Shown here piece by piece: positions 42,208-50,836 of a stretch of DNA of 64,000 bases (the stretch's first letter is position 1; every line of letters begins with the position of its first letter). The stretch is from Alistipes sp. (lineage in GTDB: Bacteria > Bacillota > Clostridia > Oscillospirales > Ruminococcaceae). The stretch lies in the NCBI GenBank assembly GCA_023667265.1, contig JAMPAJ010000001.1:330798-394797 (forward strand). The letters run 5' to 3'. The notes under the pieces were generated by a model, which worked only from the letters and a program-made list of their open reading frames with translations, did no database searches and was not told the origin of the DNA. Made by a program: the position numbers and the translations under genes.

Positions 42208-43887
42208 TCAGAACAGTCCTGTGATATTTCCGTTTACGTCGCAGTCAATATTGAGCGCAGAGGGCTTTTTCGGCAGTCCAGGCATCGTCAGGATGTCCCC
42301 GGTATAGATGACAACAAAGCCTGCGCCTGCGGAAACTCTCGCGTCGCGGACGGTAATTTTGAAACCCTTTGGCTTGCCGAGAAGAGCAGGGTTGTCGGAC
42401 AGGGAATACTGCGTCTTTGCAACGCATATAGGCAGATCGCGGAATCCGATGCTCTCGATCTCCTTGATAGCCTTTTCAGCCTGCGTGGTATAGGTTACGC
42501 CGTCTGCGCGGTAAATCTCCTTTGCAAGCCTCTCGATCTTCTCCTTGATCGACAGCTCCGTGCCGTAAATAGGACGGAAACGCTCGGCGCTGTTCTGCGT
42601 CAGCTCGATAGCCTCGCAGACCTTTTTCGCAAGATCTGTGCCGCCCTCTCCGCCTTTTGCGAAGACCTCGCACATTGACACCTCAACGCCCATTTCCGCG
42701 CAGAAATCCTGGACGAATTTCACCTCGGCGTCGGTGTCTGTATGGAAGCGGTTGATAGCAACGACCACAGGCACTCGGAATTTGTGCATATTTTCGATAT
42801 GTGTCCGGAGATTGACGATGCCCCTTTCCAAAGCCCACATATTCTCCTTTGCCAGCTCATCCTTCGGCACTCTGCCGTTGTACTTCAGAGCGCGGATAGT
42901 AGCCACCAGAACTACGCAGGCAGGCTCAAGACCGCTCTTGCGGCACTTTATATCGAAGAATTTTTCTGCGCCAAGGTCAGAGCCGAAACCAGCCTCGGTG
43001 ATGCAGTAATCGCCAAGCTTGAGAGCAAGCTTTGTCGCGCGGACCGAGTTGCATCCGTGTGCGATATTGGCGAAAGGCCCGCCGTGGATGAAAGCAGGGT
43101 TGTTTTCAAGCGTCTGAACGAGATTCGGCTTGAGAGCGTCTTTCAGCAGGGCAGTCATAGCTCCAGTGCAGCCCAGCTCCTCGGCGAAAACAGGCTTTCC
43201 GTCGAGATCGTAGGCAACGAGAATATTGCCAAGTCTCTTTTTGAGGTCGCCAAGATCAGTAGCAAGGCAGAGGATAGCCATGACCTCGGAGGCAACTGTA
43301 ATATTGAAGCCGTCCTCACGGGGAACGCCGTTGGCTTTTCCGCCGAGTCCTACAACTATATTTCTGAGGGCGCGGTCGTTCATGTCCATACATCGCTTGA
43401 AAAGGATACGCCTCTGGTCGATGCGGAGCTCGTTTCCCTGCTGTATATGGTTGTCGAGCATAGCGCAGAGCAGGTTGTTGGCAGCCGTTATAGCGTGCAT
43501 ATCACCGGTGAAATGGAGATTTATGTCCTCCATCGGCACGACCTGCGCATATCCGCCGCCGGCAGCTCCGCCTTTTATTCCGAAGACAGGTCCGAGAGAC
43601 GGTTCACGAAGGGCGAGTACGGCTTTTTTGCCGATACGTCCCATAGCCTCCGCAAGACCTACGCTGACGGTGGTTTTACCCTCTCCGGCAGGAGTGGGGT
43701 TGATAGCGGTGACGAGAATGAGTTTGCCGTCCTCGCGAAAAGCCAGCTGTGAGAAAAGGCTTTCGGAGAGCTTAGCCTTGTAGTGACCGTAGGGTTCAAG
43801 GCACTCTTCACTGATCCCGAGATCAGAAGCGATCTCGCTTATTTTTTTCATTTTCGTATTCTGAGCGATCTCTATATCTGAAAGCAT
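42208..43887 (-). CDS. fhs: Formate-tetrahydrofolate ligase
   Basis: Fhs makes 10-formyl-THF from formate, THF and ATP, supplying purine synthesis and one-carbon metabolism in anaerobes. The P-loop is [15 protein letters not shown] near residue 65; conserved [18 protein letters not shown] and [15 protein letters not shown] follow. Length (559 aa) is normal. GGAGG is 7 nt before the ATG. It is the first gene of the leftward operon that includes tsaEB, rpiB and upp. I see no adjacent Wood-Ljungdahl genes, so a biosynthetic role is more likely than acetogenesis. Confidence 0.96.
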   Translation of the reverse strand: MLSDIEIAQNTKMKKISEIASDLGISEECLEPYGHYKAKLSESLFSQLAFREDGKLILVTAINPTPAGEGKTTVSVGLAEAMGRIGKKAVLALREPSLGPVFGIKGGAAGGGYAQVVPMEDINLHFTGDMHAITAANNLLCAMLDNHIQQGNELRIDQRRILFKRCMDMNDRALRNIVVGLGGKANGVPREDGFNITVASEVMAILCLATDLGDLKKRLGNILVAYDLDGKPVFAEELGCTGAMTALLKDALKPNLVQTLENNPAFIHGGPFANIAHGCNSVRATKLALKLGDYCITEAGFGSDLGAEKFFDIKCRKSGLEPACVVLVATIRALKYNGRVPKDELAKENMWALERGIVNLRTHIENMHKFRVPVVVAINRFHTDTDAEVKFVQDFCAEMGVEVSMCEVFAKGGEGGTDLAKKVCEAIELTQNSAERFRPIYGTELSIKEKIERLAKEIYRADGVTYTTQAEKAIKEIESIGFRDLPICVAKTQYSLSDNPALLGKPKGFKITVRDARVSAGAGFVVIYTGDILTMPGLPKKPSALNIDCDVNGNITGLF

Positions 43888-43923
43888 AGACTAACCTCCA
43901 TTTGTATCAAAATGTATACATTT

Positions 43924-43952
43924 ATTATAACATATATTTTGAAGAATTGCAA
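43924..43952 (-). promoter_or_regulatory. Promoter of the fhs operon
   Basis: On the minus strand, -35 TTGCAA (43952-43947), 17-bp spacer, extended TGT-TATAAT (-10 at 43929-43924). Confidence 0.82.
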
Positions 43953-44020
43953 GTGTTTTTGAGAGCCGTCAGCTATCAGCCATTAGCTGTCAGATTTTTA
44001 TTTGCAATCGGTATTTATTA

Positions 44021-44062
44021 GCTAACGGCTATATGACTTGCCGACGGTGACTCTCCGCCGCA
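44021..44062 (-). repeat. Degenerate AGC-triloop repeat near the tRNA
   Basis: On the minus strand, GCGGCGGAGAGTCACCGTCGG followed by CAAGTCATATAGCCGTTAGC, clearly related to the other copies but with a degraded stem. The upstream 43965-44020 also carries imperfect TAGCTGTCAG/AGCTATCAGCC repeats. Confidence 0.6.
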
Positions 44063-44095
44063 TAATGGTAAAAAAATTTATTTTTATAAAATCTC

Positions 44096-44124
44096 TTGAT
44101 TTTAATGTCATAATGTGTTATAAT
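44096..44124 (+). promoter_or_regulatory. Promoter of tRNA-Ser
   Basis: TTGATT (44096-44101), 17-bp spacer, TATAAT (44119-44124) with an upstream TGT. The tRNA begins 14 bp after the -10. Confidence 0.72.
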
Positions 44125-44137
44125 GATTATTGTTAAT

Positions 44138-44231
44138 GGAGATGTATCGAAGTGGTCGTAACGAGAACGACTCGAAATCGTTTTGTCGGTGAAGAGCCGG
44201 CACGTGGGTTCGAATCCCACCATCTCCGCCA
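44138..44231 (+). tRNA. tRNA-Ser (anticodon CGA)
   Basis: Class II tRNA with acceptor stem GGAGATG/CATCTCC, discriminator G and encoded CCA. The anticodon stem AACGA/TCGTT holds loop CTCGAAA, anticodon CGA, reading UCG. A long variable arm (GTCGGTGAAGAGCCGGC) and T-loop GTTCGAATCC are present. Confidence 0.95.
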
Positions 44232-44237
44232 AGGTCA

Positions 44238-44288
44238 AGCCCTCACGGGAGGCTCTGTCTGAGCTTTTCCGTGGAGGGTTGTTTTGTA
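44238..44288 (+). terminator. Terminator after tRNA-Ser
   Basis: CCCTC-ACGG pairs with CCGTGGAGGG with one bulge, with an inner GCTC/GAGC stem, followed by TTGTTTTG. Confidence 0.7.
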
Positions 44289-44340
44289 CCTGTATATCAG
44301 GTATATCATACTTACCTCTACTGCCTAAGAAAGGATATAT

Positions 44341-45597
44341 ATGGACAGTTCTTTGATATGGAAAACCGCTCTTGTCATACTTATGATGGCTTTCTCCGCG
44401 CTTTTTTCAAGTACGGAAACCTCCTATTCCTGCGTAAATAAAATGCGGCTGAAGAATTATGAGGCACAGGGAAACAAAAAAGCAAAAAAAGCGTTGCAGC
44501 TTGCGAATAAATTCGACGACGTGCTCACGGCGGTACTCATAGGCAACAATGTCGTCAATATCGCTACCTCCTCCGTGAGTACAGTTATATTTATCAGCAT
44601 CTTCGGAAGCAGCGGCGCAGGTATCTCAACTGCTGTAGTAACAGTTCTGGTTCTCGTTTTTTGCGAAGTTCTGCCGAAATCCTACGCAAAGAGAAATGCC
44701 GAAAAGCTTGCGCTGCTCTTCGCCGCTCCCCTCTCGGTTCTCGTGACTATCCTCAAGCCCTTCGTTAAGGCTCTCAATAAGCTCTCATCATTTTTTAAAA
44801 GCGAGGAAGCCCCTACGGTTACAGAGGACGAGCTGAAATATATGATCGACGAAATTGAGGAAGAGGGCATAATTGAGGAACAGGAAAGCGAGCTGGTAAA
44901 AAGCGCTCTGGACTTCGACGAGACTACGGTCAATGAAATTCTCATTCCGCGCGTGAAAATAATCGGAATTGAGATCACCGACTCTATCGACGAGATCAAA
45001 AACGTGTTCAGCCGTGAAATGTACTCCCGGCTTCCGGTCTATGAAAAAAGTCTTGACAACATTATCGGCATTATCACCAACAAGGCGTTTTTCAAGATGC
45101 TCACAGACGGCGGCAGCGATATACATACGATAATCCAGGAAGTGCCGCACATCGCCGACACCAACCTCATCAGCTCCGCGATGAAATTTATGCAGAGGGC
45201 AAAGGTTCACCTGGCGGTCGTTACCGATCAGTACGGCGGAACTAAGGGAATTATTACCCTGGAGGACATTATCGAGGAGCTTGTCGGCGAGATATACGAC
45301 GAGGACGACGAGATAATCAATAACATAGTAAAAATCGACGATAACAAATACGAGGCTCTCGGCGAGACTGCCCTGAGCGATCTGATCGAACTTCTGGAGC
45401 TTGAAGAGTCTGTCATCAGCACTGACTACACAACGGTAGGCGGCTGGGTGACCGACGTTATGGAGCATATTCCGGATGCCGGAGAAACGGCTGAAACCGG
45501 AATTTTCAAGCTGACTGCCCTCGAAGTGAACGAAAACAAGGTCACAAAAGTCCTTATCGAGGTTTCCGAAGCTCCCGGAGAGGAAGAACAGGAATAA
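44341..45597 (+). CDS. CNNM/CorC-type membrane protein with CBS domains
   Basis: A 418-residue hemolysin-family protein with an N-terminal DUF21/CNNM membrane domain of three to four helices (about 1-135; ALFSSTETSYSCVNKMRL is the usual first motif). A pair of CBS domains follows (about 200-325, with YSRLPVYEKSLDNIIGIITNK and HLAVVTDQYGGTKGIITLEDIIEELVGEI). The C-terminal CorC_HlyC domain (about 340-410) closes the protein. Relatives in bacteria are implicated in Mg2+ or Na+ transport and the CBS pair may sense ATP-Mg. AAAGGA precedes the ATG. Monocistronic. Confidence 0.92.
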   Translation: MDSSLIWKTALVILMMAFSALFSSTETSYSCVNKMRLKNYEAQGNKKAKKALQLANKFDDVLTAVLIGNNVVNIATSSVSTVIFISIFGSSGAGISTAVVTVLVLVFCEVLPKSYAKRNAEKLALLFAAPLSVLVTILKPFVKALNKLSSFFKSEEAPTVTEDELKYMIDEIEEEGIIEEQESELVKSALDFDETTVNEILIPRVKIIGIEITDSIDEIKNVFSREMYSRLPVYEKSLDNIIGIITNKAFFKMLTDGGSDIHTIIQEVPHIADTNLISSAMKFMQRAKVHLAVVTDQYGGTKGIITLEDIIEELVGEIYDEDDEIINNIVKIDDNKYEALGETALSDLIELLELEESVISTDYTTVGGWVTDVMEHIPDAGETAETGIFKLTALEVNENKVTKVLIEVSEAPGEEEQE

Positions 45598-45601
45598 TAT
45601 A

Positions 45602-45640
45602 ACGGCTGATGCGGAGTAAAATCTGCATCAGCCGTTTTTG
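45602..45640 (+). terminator. Terminator after the CNNM gene
   Basis: CGGCTGATGC/GCATCAGCCG, 10-bp stem, followed by TTTTTGTTT. Confidence 0.9.
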
Positions 45641-45665
45641 TTTATAGCTGTTTGGAGGATTAGTA

Positions 45666-46625
45666 TTATTCTGAAATTTTCTTGTTGCTTTTAATAATTT
45701 TCATCATCACGAGCGCGATAGCCGCCAGAAGAACAATTGTTGTAAAAATGCTTCCCTCTATGCCGAAATCGCCGCCCGTCAGCAGCGCTGAGCCGCTTGA
45801 AGCCGTAGTTCGCAGAACAGATTCAGTCTCCCCTGTTCCGCTTACGCTGATACCAAAGACGCAGCCCTGGGTGAAATTCCATATAAAATGAATGGCGCAG
45901 ACGCCCCAGATGTCGTCGAAGCAAATCATATAAAGTCCGGCAAACGCGCCGAAAAGGGCCAGATTAAAGAAAACCAGCAGATTATATCCGGGATTCGCAA
46001 TATGCGCCAGACTGAACGCTGCCGCACTGACGCCTACCGCTATGACCCAGTGAAAACGTGAACCGAGAGTATTCATGAAATATCCGTGGAACATGAACTC
46101 CTCACTCGCGCCCTGTATCAGAAACCCCAGGAAAAACAGCCCTATTGCGCCGTAATTCACGTTTTTGCAGACCGTTATATCAACTGCGCCGCAAAGCCAT
46201 GAAATGCCCACAAGAGCAGACATCATAATGATACCCACAATAAAGCCCTGAAAATAATGAGCCGCCGCCTTTCTCTTCCGCAGACCCATTGAGCTGAGAT
46301 GACGAGCCTCGATAAAGCGGCAGTATATCAGGCTTCCGGCAATGGCGAAAGCAGTACAGAAAAGAGTTGGGATGAGGTATTTCTGCTTCATGCTCACCTC
46401 TGTGGATATCTCGGTAATGCGCTGGGTATCGGCATTCACTCCGAGCAAGCCCTCCTCTGATATCCTGCTCATTATCTCCGGCATTGTCATGATCGCCGGA
46501 ATAACGGACTCCAGAAGCATGACAACAACGAATACGGCAATGAAGATCAGAATGTTGACTATGATATTTTCCGAGGCTGAGGATTTTTCCGCCTCCTTGA
46601 ACATTTTAGGTTTAAGCTCCAGCAT
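45666..46625 (-). CDS. CPBP family intramembrane metalloprotease
   Basis: A 319-residue protein with about eight hydrophobic helices. The CAAX-protease-like motifs are GASEEFMFHGYF (motif 1, normally EExxxR; here the Arg position is His), SLAHIANPG (motif 2) and CAIHFIWNF (motif 3, His and Asn). In other bacteria such proteins cleave or prenyl-process small peptides and can act in bacteriocin self-protection; the substrate here is unknown. The final 40 residues include another helix. It is 9 bp downstream of the metallophosphoesterase gene, hence an operon. Confidence 0.86.
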   Translation of the reverse strand: MLELKPKMFKEAEKSSASENIIVNILIFIAVFVVVMLLESVIPAIMTMPEIMSRISEEGLLGVNADTQRITEISTEVSMKQKYLIPTLFCTAFAIAGSLIYCRFIEARHLSSMGLRKRKAAAHYFQGFIVGIIMMSALVGISWLCGAVDITVCKNVNYGAIGLFFLGFLIQGASEEFMFHGYFMNTLGSRFHWVIAVGVSAAAFSLAHIANPGYNLLVFFNLALFGAFAGLYMICFDDIWGVCAIHFIWNFTQGCVFGISVSGTGETESVLRTTASSGSALLTGGDFGIEGSIFTTIVLLAAIALVMMKIIKSNKKISE

Positions 46626-46634
46626 ACCGTCCTC

Positions 46635-47297
46635 CTATTTTAGCGGCGTAACATTGTTAAATACGGCGTAAAAGCGCACCGGAATATGCTTATCAATATG
46701 ACATTTACCGAAAAACCATTTCTCATATCGGCAGCTGTTCATTATTTCCTCAAAGAGGGCATGGACCTCTATGCGCTGAAAAACGTCGACTCCAAGGCAG
46801 ACCTTTACCGAGGCAGGCGGCTCATGAGTTATGACGTAGTCAACGCTGCTGCCGTGGGCTTTCAGATTAGCCAGTGCGTCCATGATCTCCTCGTGAGTAG
46901 GCTGCTCGCGCTCCCACCATTTGCTTTCGCTGCGAAATTCTATATCCTGGCTGTGTCCGCCGCCAAAGGTGAATATTTTCTTGTTTTCAATGGTGTAGAT
47001 CTGACCGCGCATAAGGTGGACTATATTCGGCGCGATAAGCCGCGCTTTTCCGCCGTTCCACTCCGAAACCGGAAAAGCCTCCAGCAGGTCGAAATTCTCA
47101 TGGCAGCCGTCGATGAATGCCACGGTATAATCAAGAGCAGCCAGCTTTTTCAGCACAGCTTTCTCCTTTTTCGAGCCGTTCCAGATAAAGCCGAAATCGC
47201 CGCATACGATCAGCGTATCGCCCCGGCGGAGCTTTTTGAACTGTGAGTCCTTGAATCTGTCAATATCGCCGTGGGTATCTCCTGTTACGTAAATCAA
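46635..47297 (-). CDS. Metallophosphoesterase
   Basis: A 220-residue calcineurin-like phosphoesterase. Visible motifs are GDTHGDI (metal site 1), GDFGF, a GxHEN block, THEPP and WFFGKCHIDK. Two usual ligand positions differ: the GNHE motif reads GCHE (Cys for Asn), and GHxH reads GKCH (Lys for His). Such variants occur in some clostridial relatives as far as I recall, so activity may be retained. It shares a transcript with the CPBP protease. The AT-rich leader belongs to the duplicated two-promoter module. Confidence 0.85.
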   Translation of the reverse strand: MIYVTGDTHGDIDRFKDSQFKKLRRGDTLIVCGDFGFIWNGSKKEKAVLKKLAALDYTVAFIDGCHENFDLLEAFPVSEWNGGKARLIAPNIVHLMRGQIYTIENKKIFTFGGGHSQDIEFRSESKWWEREQPTHEEIMDALANLKAHGSSVDYVITHEPPASVKVCLGVDVFQRIEVHALFEEIMNSCRYEKWFFGKCHIDKHIPVRFYAVFNNVTPLK

Positions 47298-47333
47298 TTT
47301 TGTTTCCTCCGTCTATGTACGAGTTATGGAATA

Positions 47334-47362
47334 ATTATAACATATAATTGGCAAAAATGCAA
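47334..47362 (-). promoter_or_regulatory. Proximal promoter of the phosphoesterase/CPBP operon
   Basis: On the minus strand, -35 TTGCAT (47362-47357), 17-bp spacer, extended TGT-TATAAT (-10 at 47339-47334). The sequence resembles that of smpB. Confidence 0.8.
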
Positions 47363-47399
47363 CCCACGCGAAAAAAATATTGATTGCAAATATTTATAA

Positions 47400-47462
47400 C
47401 GCGAAATTGCCGGCGGAGGCTCTCCGCTTATAACATATTATCAGCAAAATTGCAAGTTATTA
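47400..47462 (-). repeat. AGC-triloop repeat with distal promoter-like unit
   Basis: On the minus strand ACTTGCAATTTTGCTG ... ATATGTTATAAG is followed by GCGGAGAGCCTCCGC (6-bp stem, AGC loop) and CGGCAATTTCGCG. It matches 27992-28050 upstream of smpB, in the same order relative to the downstream promoter. Confidence 0.72.
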
Positions 47463-47516
47463 TGTATAGAGAGCACGCAAACCAATTTTAAGATATATCC
47501 GGTTAAATATCCTAAT

Positions 47517-47550
47517 AAAAAGTCCATGAACAAATATTTCATGGACTTTT
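47517..47550 (-). terminator. Terminator of the rnf operon
   Basis: On the minus strand AAAAGTCCATGAA (47550-47538) pairs with TTCATGGACTTTTT (47530-47517). Confidence 0.88.
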
Positions 47551-47569
47551 ATCGTATGAACACAGGTTC

Positions 47570-48196
47570 TTAAAGTTGACCGTTTTTCTTACGCATCTTG
47601 GCCTCTCTCTTCCGCTCCTTGACAAGCGCTGAAAACGCCTTCTGATGCTCGGGAATAAAGCCCAGGCGGATGTTTTCATTTTTACTTGTGAGAAATTGTA
47701 TAAATTCGGAGATCTCGTCCTCCCATTTCTTGCTGCCTCTTATATGAATAACAAATGTACCGCCATTTTTCATCGCAACATTAAGCTGGCTCTGCTTTGC
47801 GACCGGAACAAAATAAACGCTGTATGACTGAGTCTGCTTATACACCCAGAAAATATCGTCATAGAGAACGCCGCCGTCGTTGTATACAAAGCCGTTCTGA
47901 CCGACAGCTATCTTCATAAGAGGATAATCTGTCCGTCCCTCATCAATGTCGTTGAAATACTGATCATTTCCGGCTTTCAGGACATCTCCCGAAAATCTCC
48001 GTCTATTAGCATTTACCACGAGATTCACCAGCGCGACAATTGTAAACACCCACATCAGGAGAGCTAAAAATCCGGCATAATCAATTGTAGGCGCCAATGC
48101 CGTCAAAGCTATTGAAAATATCAGAGCTGCAAAAAACAAAACGATCCAGATAATAAGACGCTTGTTGTATTTATCATATTTGCTTTGAAAATCCAT
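47570..48196 (-). CDS. Two-helix membrane protein, YcxB-like C-terminus
   Basis: A 208-residue protein with two adjacent hydrophobic helices (about 14-34 and 41-62) and a cytosolic C-terminal domain (about 90-180). That domain's pattern of a short strand, then DIFWVYKQTQSYSVYFV and FVIHIRGSKKWEDE, resembles the YcxB-like PH-type domain of small Firmicutes membrane proteins. The C-terminal tail is very basic (KERKREAKMRKKNG). It starts 1 bp after the rnfB stop region and precedes the operon terminator, so it is co-transcribed with rnf. Function unknown; whether it aids Rnf assembly is speculation. Confidence 0.7.
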   Translation of the reverse strand: MDFQSKYDKYNKRLIIWIVLFFAALIFSIALTALAPTIDYAGFLALLMWVFTIVALVNLVVNANRRRFSGDVLKAGNDQYFNDIDEGRTDYPLMKIAVGQNGFVYNDGGVLYDDIFWVYKQTQSYSVYFVPVAKQSQLNVAMKNGGTFVIHIRGSKKWEDEISEFIQFLTSKNENIRLGFIPEHQKAFSALVKERKREAKMRKKNGQL

Positions 48197-48197
48197 A

Positions 48198-49007
48198 TTA
48201 ATTCTCCTGTTTTTTTGCAGCGCCTCTGATTGCCTTTACAGGACACGCAGCGGCGCATATTCCGCAGCTTGTACACAGGTCGTAGTTGATAGACGCATGG
48301 TTATCGGTAACGGTGATTGCCTTGCTCGGACACTTCTTTTCGCATATCCTGCATCCGATACAGCCGTTGGAACAGGAAAGCTTCGTCGCCTTTCCAGGCG
48401 CAGCCGAGGAGCAGAGAACGTCTACGGTCTTTGATTTCGGCTTTATGGAAATCAGCTTGTTTGGACACACATCGGCGCACTGACCGCAGGCCCCGCAAAG
48501 AGCAGGGATTATTTTTGCAACACCGTTGATAATTTTTACAGCATCATGCTCGCATACAGCGGCACAGTCGCCGAGACCGATACAGCCGTACTTGCACATT
48601 CCGTTTCCGCTGTAGAAGCGTTTTACCGCCTTGCAGGACTGGACACCGTCAAAATCAAACTGCGGCTTTGTCGCATTGCAGTCGCCGTTGCAGTGGACTA
48701 CAGCCGTCATAGGTATAACATCCGCAGCGGCAGTTCCAAGTATCTCCGCGATTTTTACTGCAGCGTCAGCTCCTCCTGGACGACAGAGATTCGTCGGCGC
48801 ACCGTTGTTGACGATGGCGTCGGCATAGTCCGCACATCCGGCATATCCGCAAGCTCCGCAGTTTGCCTGTGGAAGAGCGTCGCCGATCTTTTCCACACGT
48901 TCGTCGACCTCAACATAGAAAACCTTTGCTGCAACTGTCAGCAGAATGCCTGCAAGAATACCGCAGCCGCCCAGGATAAGGGCAGGAATAAGATAAGTTG
49001 TCATCAC
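48198..49007 (-). CDS. rnfB: Rnf complex subunit B (electron transport, Fe-S)
   Basis: RnfB (269 aa) receives electrons from reduced ferredoxin for the membrane Rnf complex that drives NAD+ reduction and ion pumping. It has one N-terminal helix, the [4Fe-4S] motif NCGACGYAGCADYADA, and further ferredoxin-type clusters (CGACGQCADVCP, CIGCRICEKKCP, CTSCGICAAACP). It is the last rnf gene, 11 bp after rnfA. Confidence 0.94.
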   Translation of the reverse strand: MMTTYLIPALILGGCGILAGILLTVAAKVFYVEVDERVEKIGDALPQANCGACGYAGCADYADAIVNNGAPTNLCRPGGADAAVKIAEILGTAAADVIPMTAVVHCNGDCNATKPQFDFDGVQSCKAVKRFYSGNGMCKYGCIGLGDCAAVCEHDAVKIINGVAKIIPALCGACGQCADVCPNKLISIKPKSKTVDVLCSSAAPGKATKLSCSNGCIGCRICEKKCPSKAITVTDNHASINYDLCTSCGICAAACPVKAIRGAAKKQEN

Positions 49008-49018
49008 ATTACCTCCTC

Positions 49019-49597
49019 TCAGTTGAACAGTCCTGCAAAGCCCATAAAGCTTACAGATACTATCGAAGCGGCGATAAGAGTTGCCGGAACGCCCTTGAAT
49101 GTATCGGGAATGTCGGCATATTCAAGCTTTCTGCGTACTCCCGAGAAAATAACCAGAGCCAGCATAAAGCCAAGTCCTCCGCCAAGAGCATTAACGACGG
49201 AGTTTACAAAGCTGTAGCTATTGTCGATATTCAACACTGTTACGCCGAGTACGGCGCAGTTTGTCGTAATAAGCGGCAGATACACACCGAGCGACTTGTA
49301 AAGCGGCGGAAGAAGCTTTTTCAGCGCGATCTCCACCAACTGAACGAAAAGCGCGATGACCAGAATGAATACAACGGTGTCGAAGTACTCAAGCCCGTTG
49401 GGAACGAGGATGCCGTGATGTATCGGGTATGTAACGACAGTCGCGCAGATCATAACGAAAGTAACCGCGATTCCCATGCCTGTGGCGCTGTCGAGCTTTT
49501 TTGAAACGCCCAGGAACGGGCAGATACCCATGAATTTCGCCAGGACAAAGTTATCTGTCAGCATGGCTGAAAGAAGAATGACTGCTAATGTTTTCAT
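49019..49597 (-). CDS. rnfA: Rnf complex subunit A
   Basis: An integral membrane subunit (192 aa, six helices) homologous to RnfE and NqrE. Conserved NFVLAKFMGICPFLGVSKK at the N-terminus and LGVYLPLITTNCAVLG in the middle hold the Cys residues of the intramembrane Fe-S cluster shared by RnfA and RnfE. It overlaps rnfE by 4 bp. Confidence 0.94.
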   Translation of the reverse strand: MKTLAVILLSAMLTDNFVLAKFMGICPFLGVSKKLDSATGMGIAVTFVMICATVVTYPIHHGILVPNGLEYFDTVVFILVIALFVQLVEIALKKLLPPLYKSLGVYLPLITTNCAVLGVTVLNIDNSYSFVNSVVNALGGGLGFMLALVIFSGVRRKLEYADIPDTFKGVPATLIAASIVSVSFMGFAGLFN

Positions 49598-50316
49598 GCC
49601 TGTTCACCCTCCGTTTTATCGCATTTGCCTGACATAGGGCAGTTTTCACAGCCGCCGCATTCGATCTCCATAGGCGGCTTTCTGTTTGCTATCTTATTTA
49701 CAATTGCAATTATTACGCCCAGGGTGAAAAATCCTCCAGCAGGCATAATGAAGAGCAGCATAGGAGTTTCGCTTATACCCGGGATAGTCACTCCGTCCCA
49801 GCCGATACCCAGCATTGTTCCGATACCCTTCATCCAAGTGCCTGCACCAATTATTTCGCGGACTGAGCCCATGAGGAACAGAGCCAGCGTGAAACCAATG
49901 CCCATTCCCACAGCGTCGCAGGCAGAGGCGACAACGCCGTTTTTACTTGCAAACATCTCTGCGCGTCCGAAGATAATGCAGTTTACCGTGATAAGCGACA
50001 GATAAATTCCAAGGCTGTCGTAAAGCACCGGAACAAAGCCCTCAAGCAGGAAGCCGATCAGTGTAACAAAGCTTGCGATAATGACGATAAAGGCGGGTAT
50101 ACGCACCTTATCCGGGATAATTTTTCTCAACGCAGATACAACTATATTCGAGCCGAGAAGAACGAACGTAGTGGCAAGACCCATTCCTATTCCGTTGGCT
50201 GCCTGAGTTGTAACGGCAAGAGTGGGACACATTCCCAGAAGCATGACAAGAGTAGGATTCTCCTTGATAATACCCTTGCCCAGCTCTTTTCCAAGAGATA
50301 TTTTATTCTCCGCCAT
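49594..50316 (-). CDS. rnfE: Rnf complex subunit E
   Basis: A 240-residue membrane subunit paralogous to RnfA. The NPTLVMLLGMCPTLAVTTQ and LGIYLSLITVNCIIFGRAE blocks supply its intramembrane Cys residues. A Cys-rich tail (ECGGCENCPMSGKCDKT) is present after residue 220, which could hold a metal or cluster. It overlaps rnfG by 14 bp and rnfA by 4 bp. Confidence 0.93.
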   Translation of the reverse strand: MAENKISLGKELGKGIIKENPTLVMLLGMCPTLAVTTQAANGIGMGLATTFVLLGSNIVVSALRKIIPDKVRIPAFIVIIASFVTLIGFLLEGFVPVLYDSLGIYLSLITVNCIIFGRAEMFASKNGVVASACDAVGMGIGFTLALFLMGSVREIIGAGTWMKGIGTMLGIGWDGVTIPGISETPMLLFIMPAGGFFTLGVIIAIVNKIANRKPPMEIECGGCENCPMSGKCDKTEGEQA

Positions 50317-50836
50317 TTAATATCGCCTCCTTATTTTCATTATATACACGAAGAGCCGTATCAACAGCCGCTGTCATGCCCCGGGAGCTGAACGTCGCTC
50401 CGCTTATTCCGTCTACCTGTACGCCGGGCTCGGTCAAGCCGTAAAATTCCTCCCGGAACTCAGGGACATCGCGGACTTTAGAGCCAAGTCCGGGAGTCTC
50501 GCCAAGTGAAACGAACTCGATTCCCGAAACTGCGCCGTTTTCATCAATGCCCACAAGGATATTGATACCGCCCTTTGAATATCCGTCGGCAACGACCTGT
50601 ATAGCCGTTTTTCCGTCGGGAGTAACGGCGATCGCTTCAATTGAAGACTCTCCGAAATCGGTATCAAGGAGCGTGCTGTCAGTCTTTCCGAAGAGAGTTT
50701 CTACGCTCTGGCTGAACCGCTGTTCCTTCTGCCGGGAAATATTTTCCTTAGTCAGCTCATGGGCAAAAACCAGCAGAGCCGAAGCAATGACGCATATGAT
50801 CGTCAGAATAACAGGCGGCATTATATTTGCTTTCAT
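50303..50836 (-). CDS. rnfG: Rnf complex subunit G (covalent FMN)
   Basis: RnfG (177 aa) has one N-terminal helix and an extracytoplasmic FMN-binding domain. The covalent FMN attachment motif is SGATFSSRGM (Thr acceptor). It overlaps rnfD by 4 bp. Confidence 0.93.
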   Translation of the reverse strand: MKANIMPPVILTIICVIASALLVFAHELTKENISRQKEQRFSQSVETLFGKTDSTLLDTDFGESSIEAIAVTPDGKTAIQVVADGYSKGGINILVGIDENGAVSGIEFVSLGETPGLGSKVRDVPEFREEFYGLTEPGVQVDGISGATFSSRGMTAAVDTALRVYNENKEAILNGGE

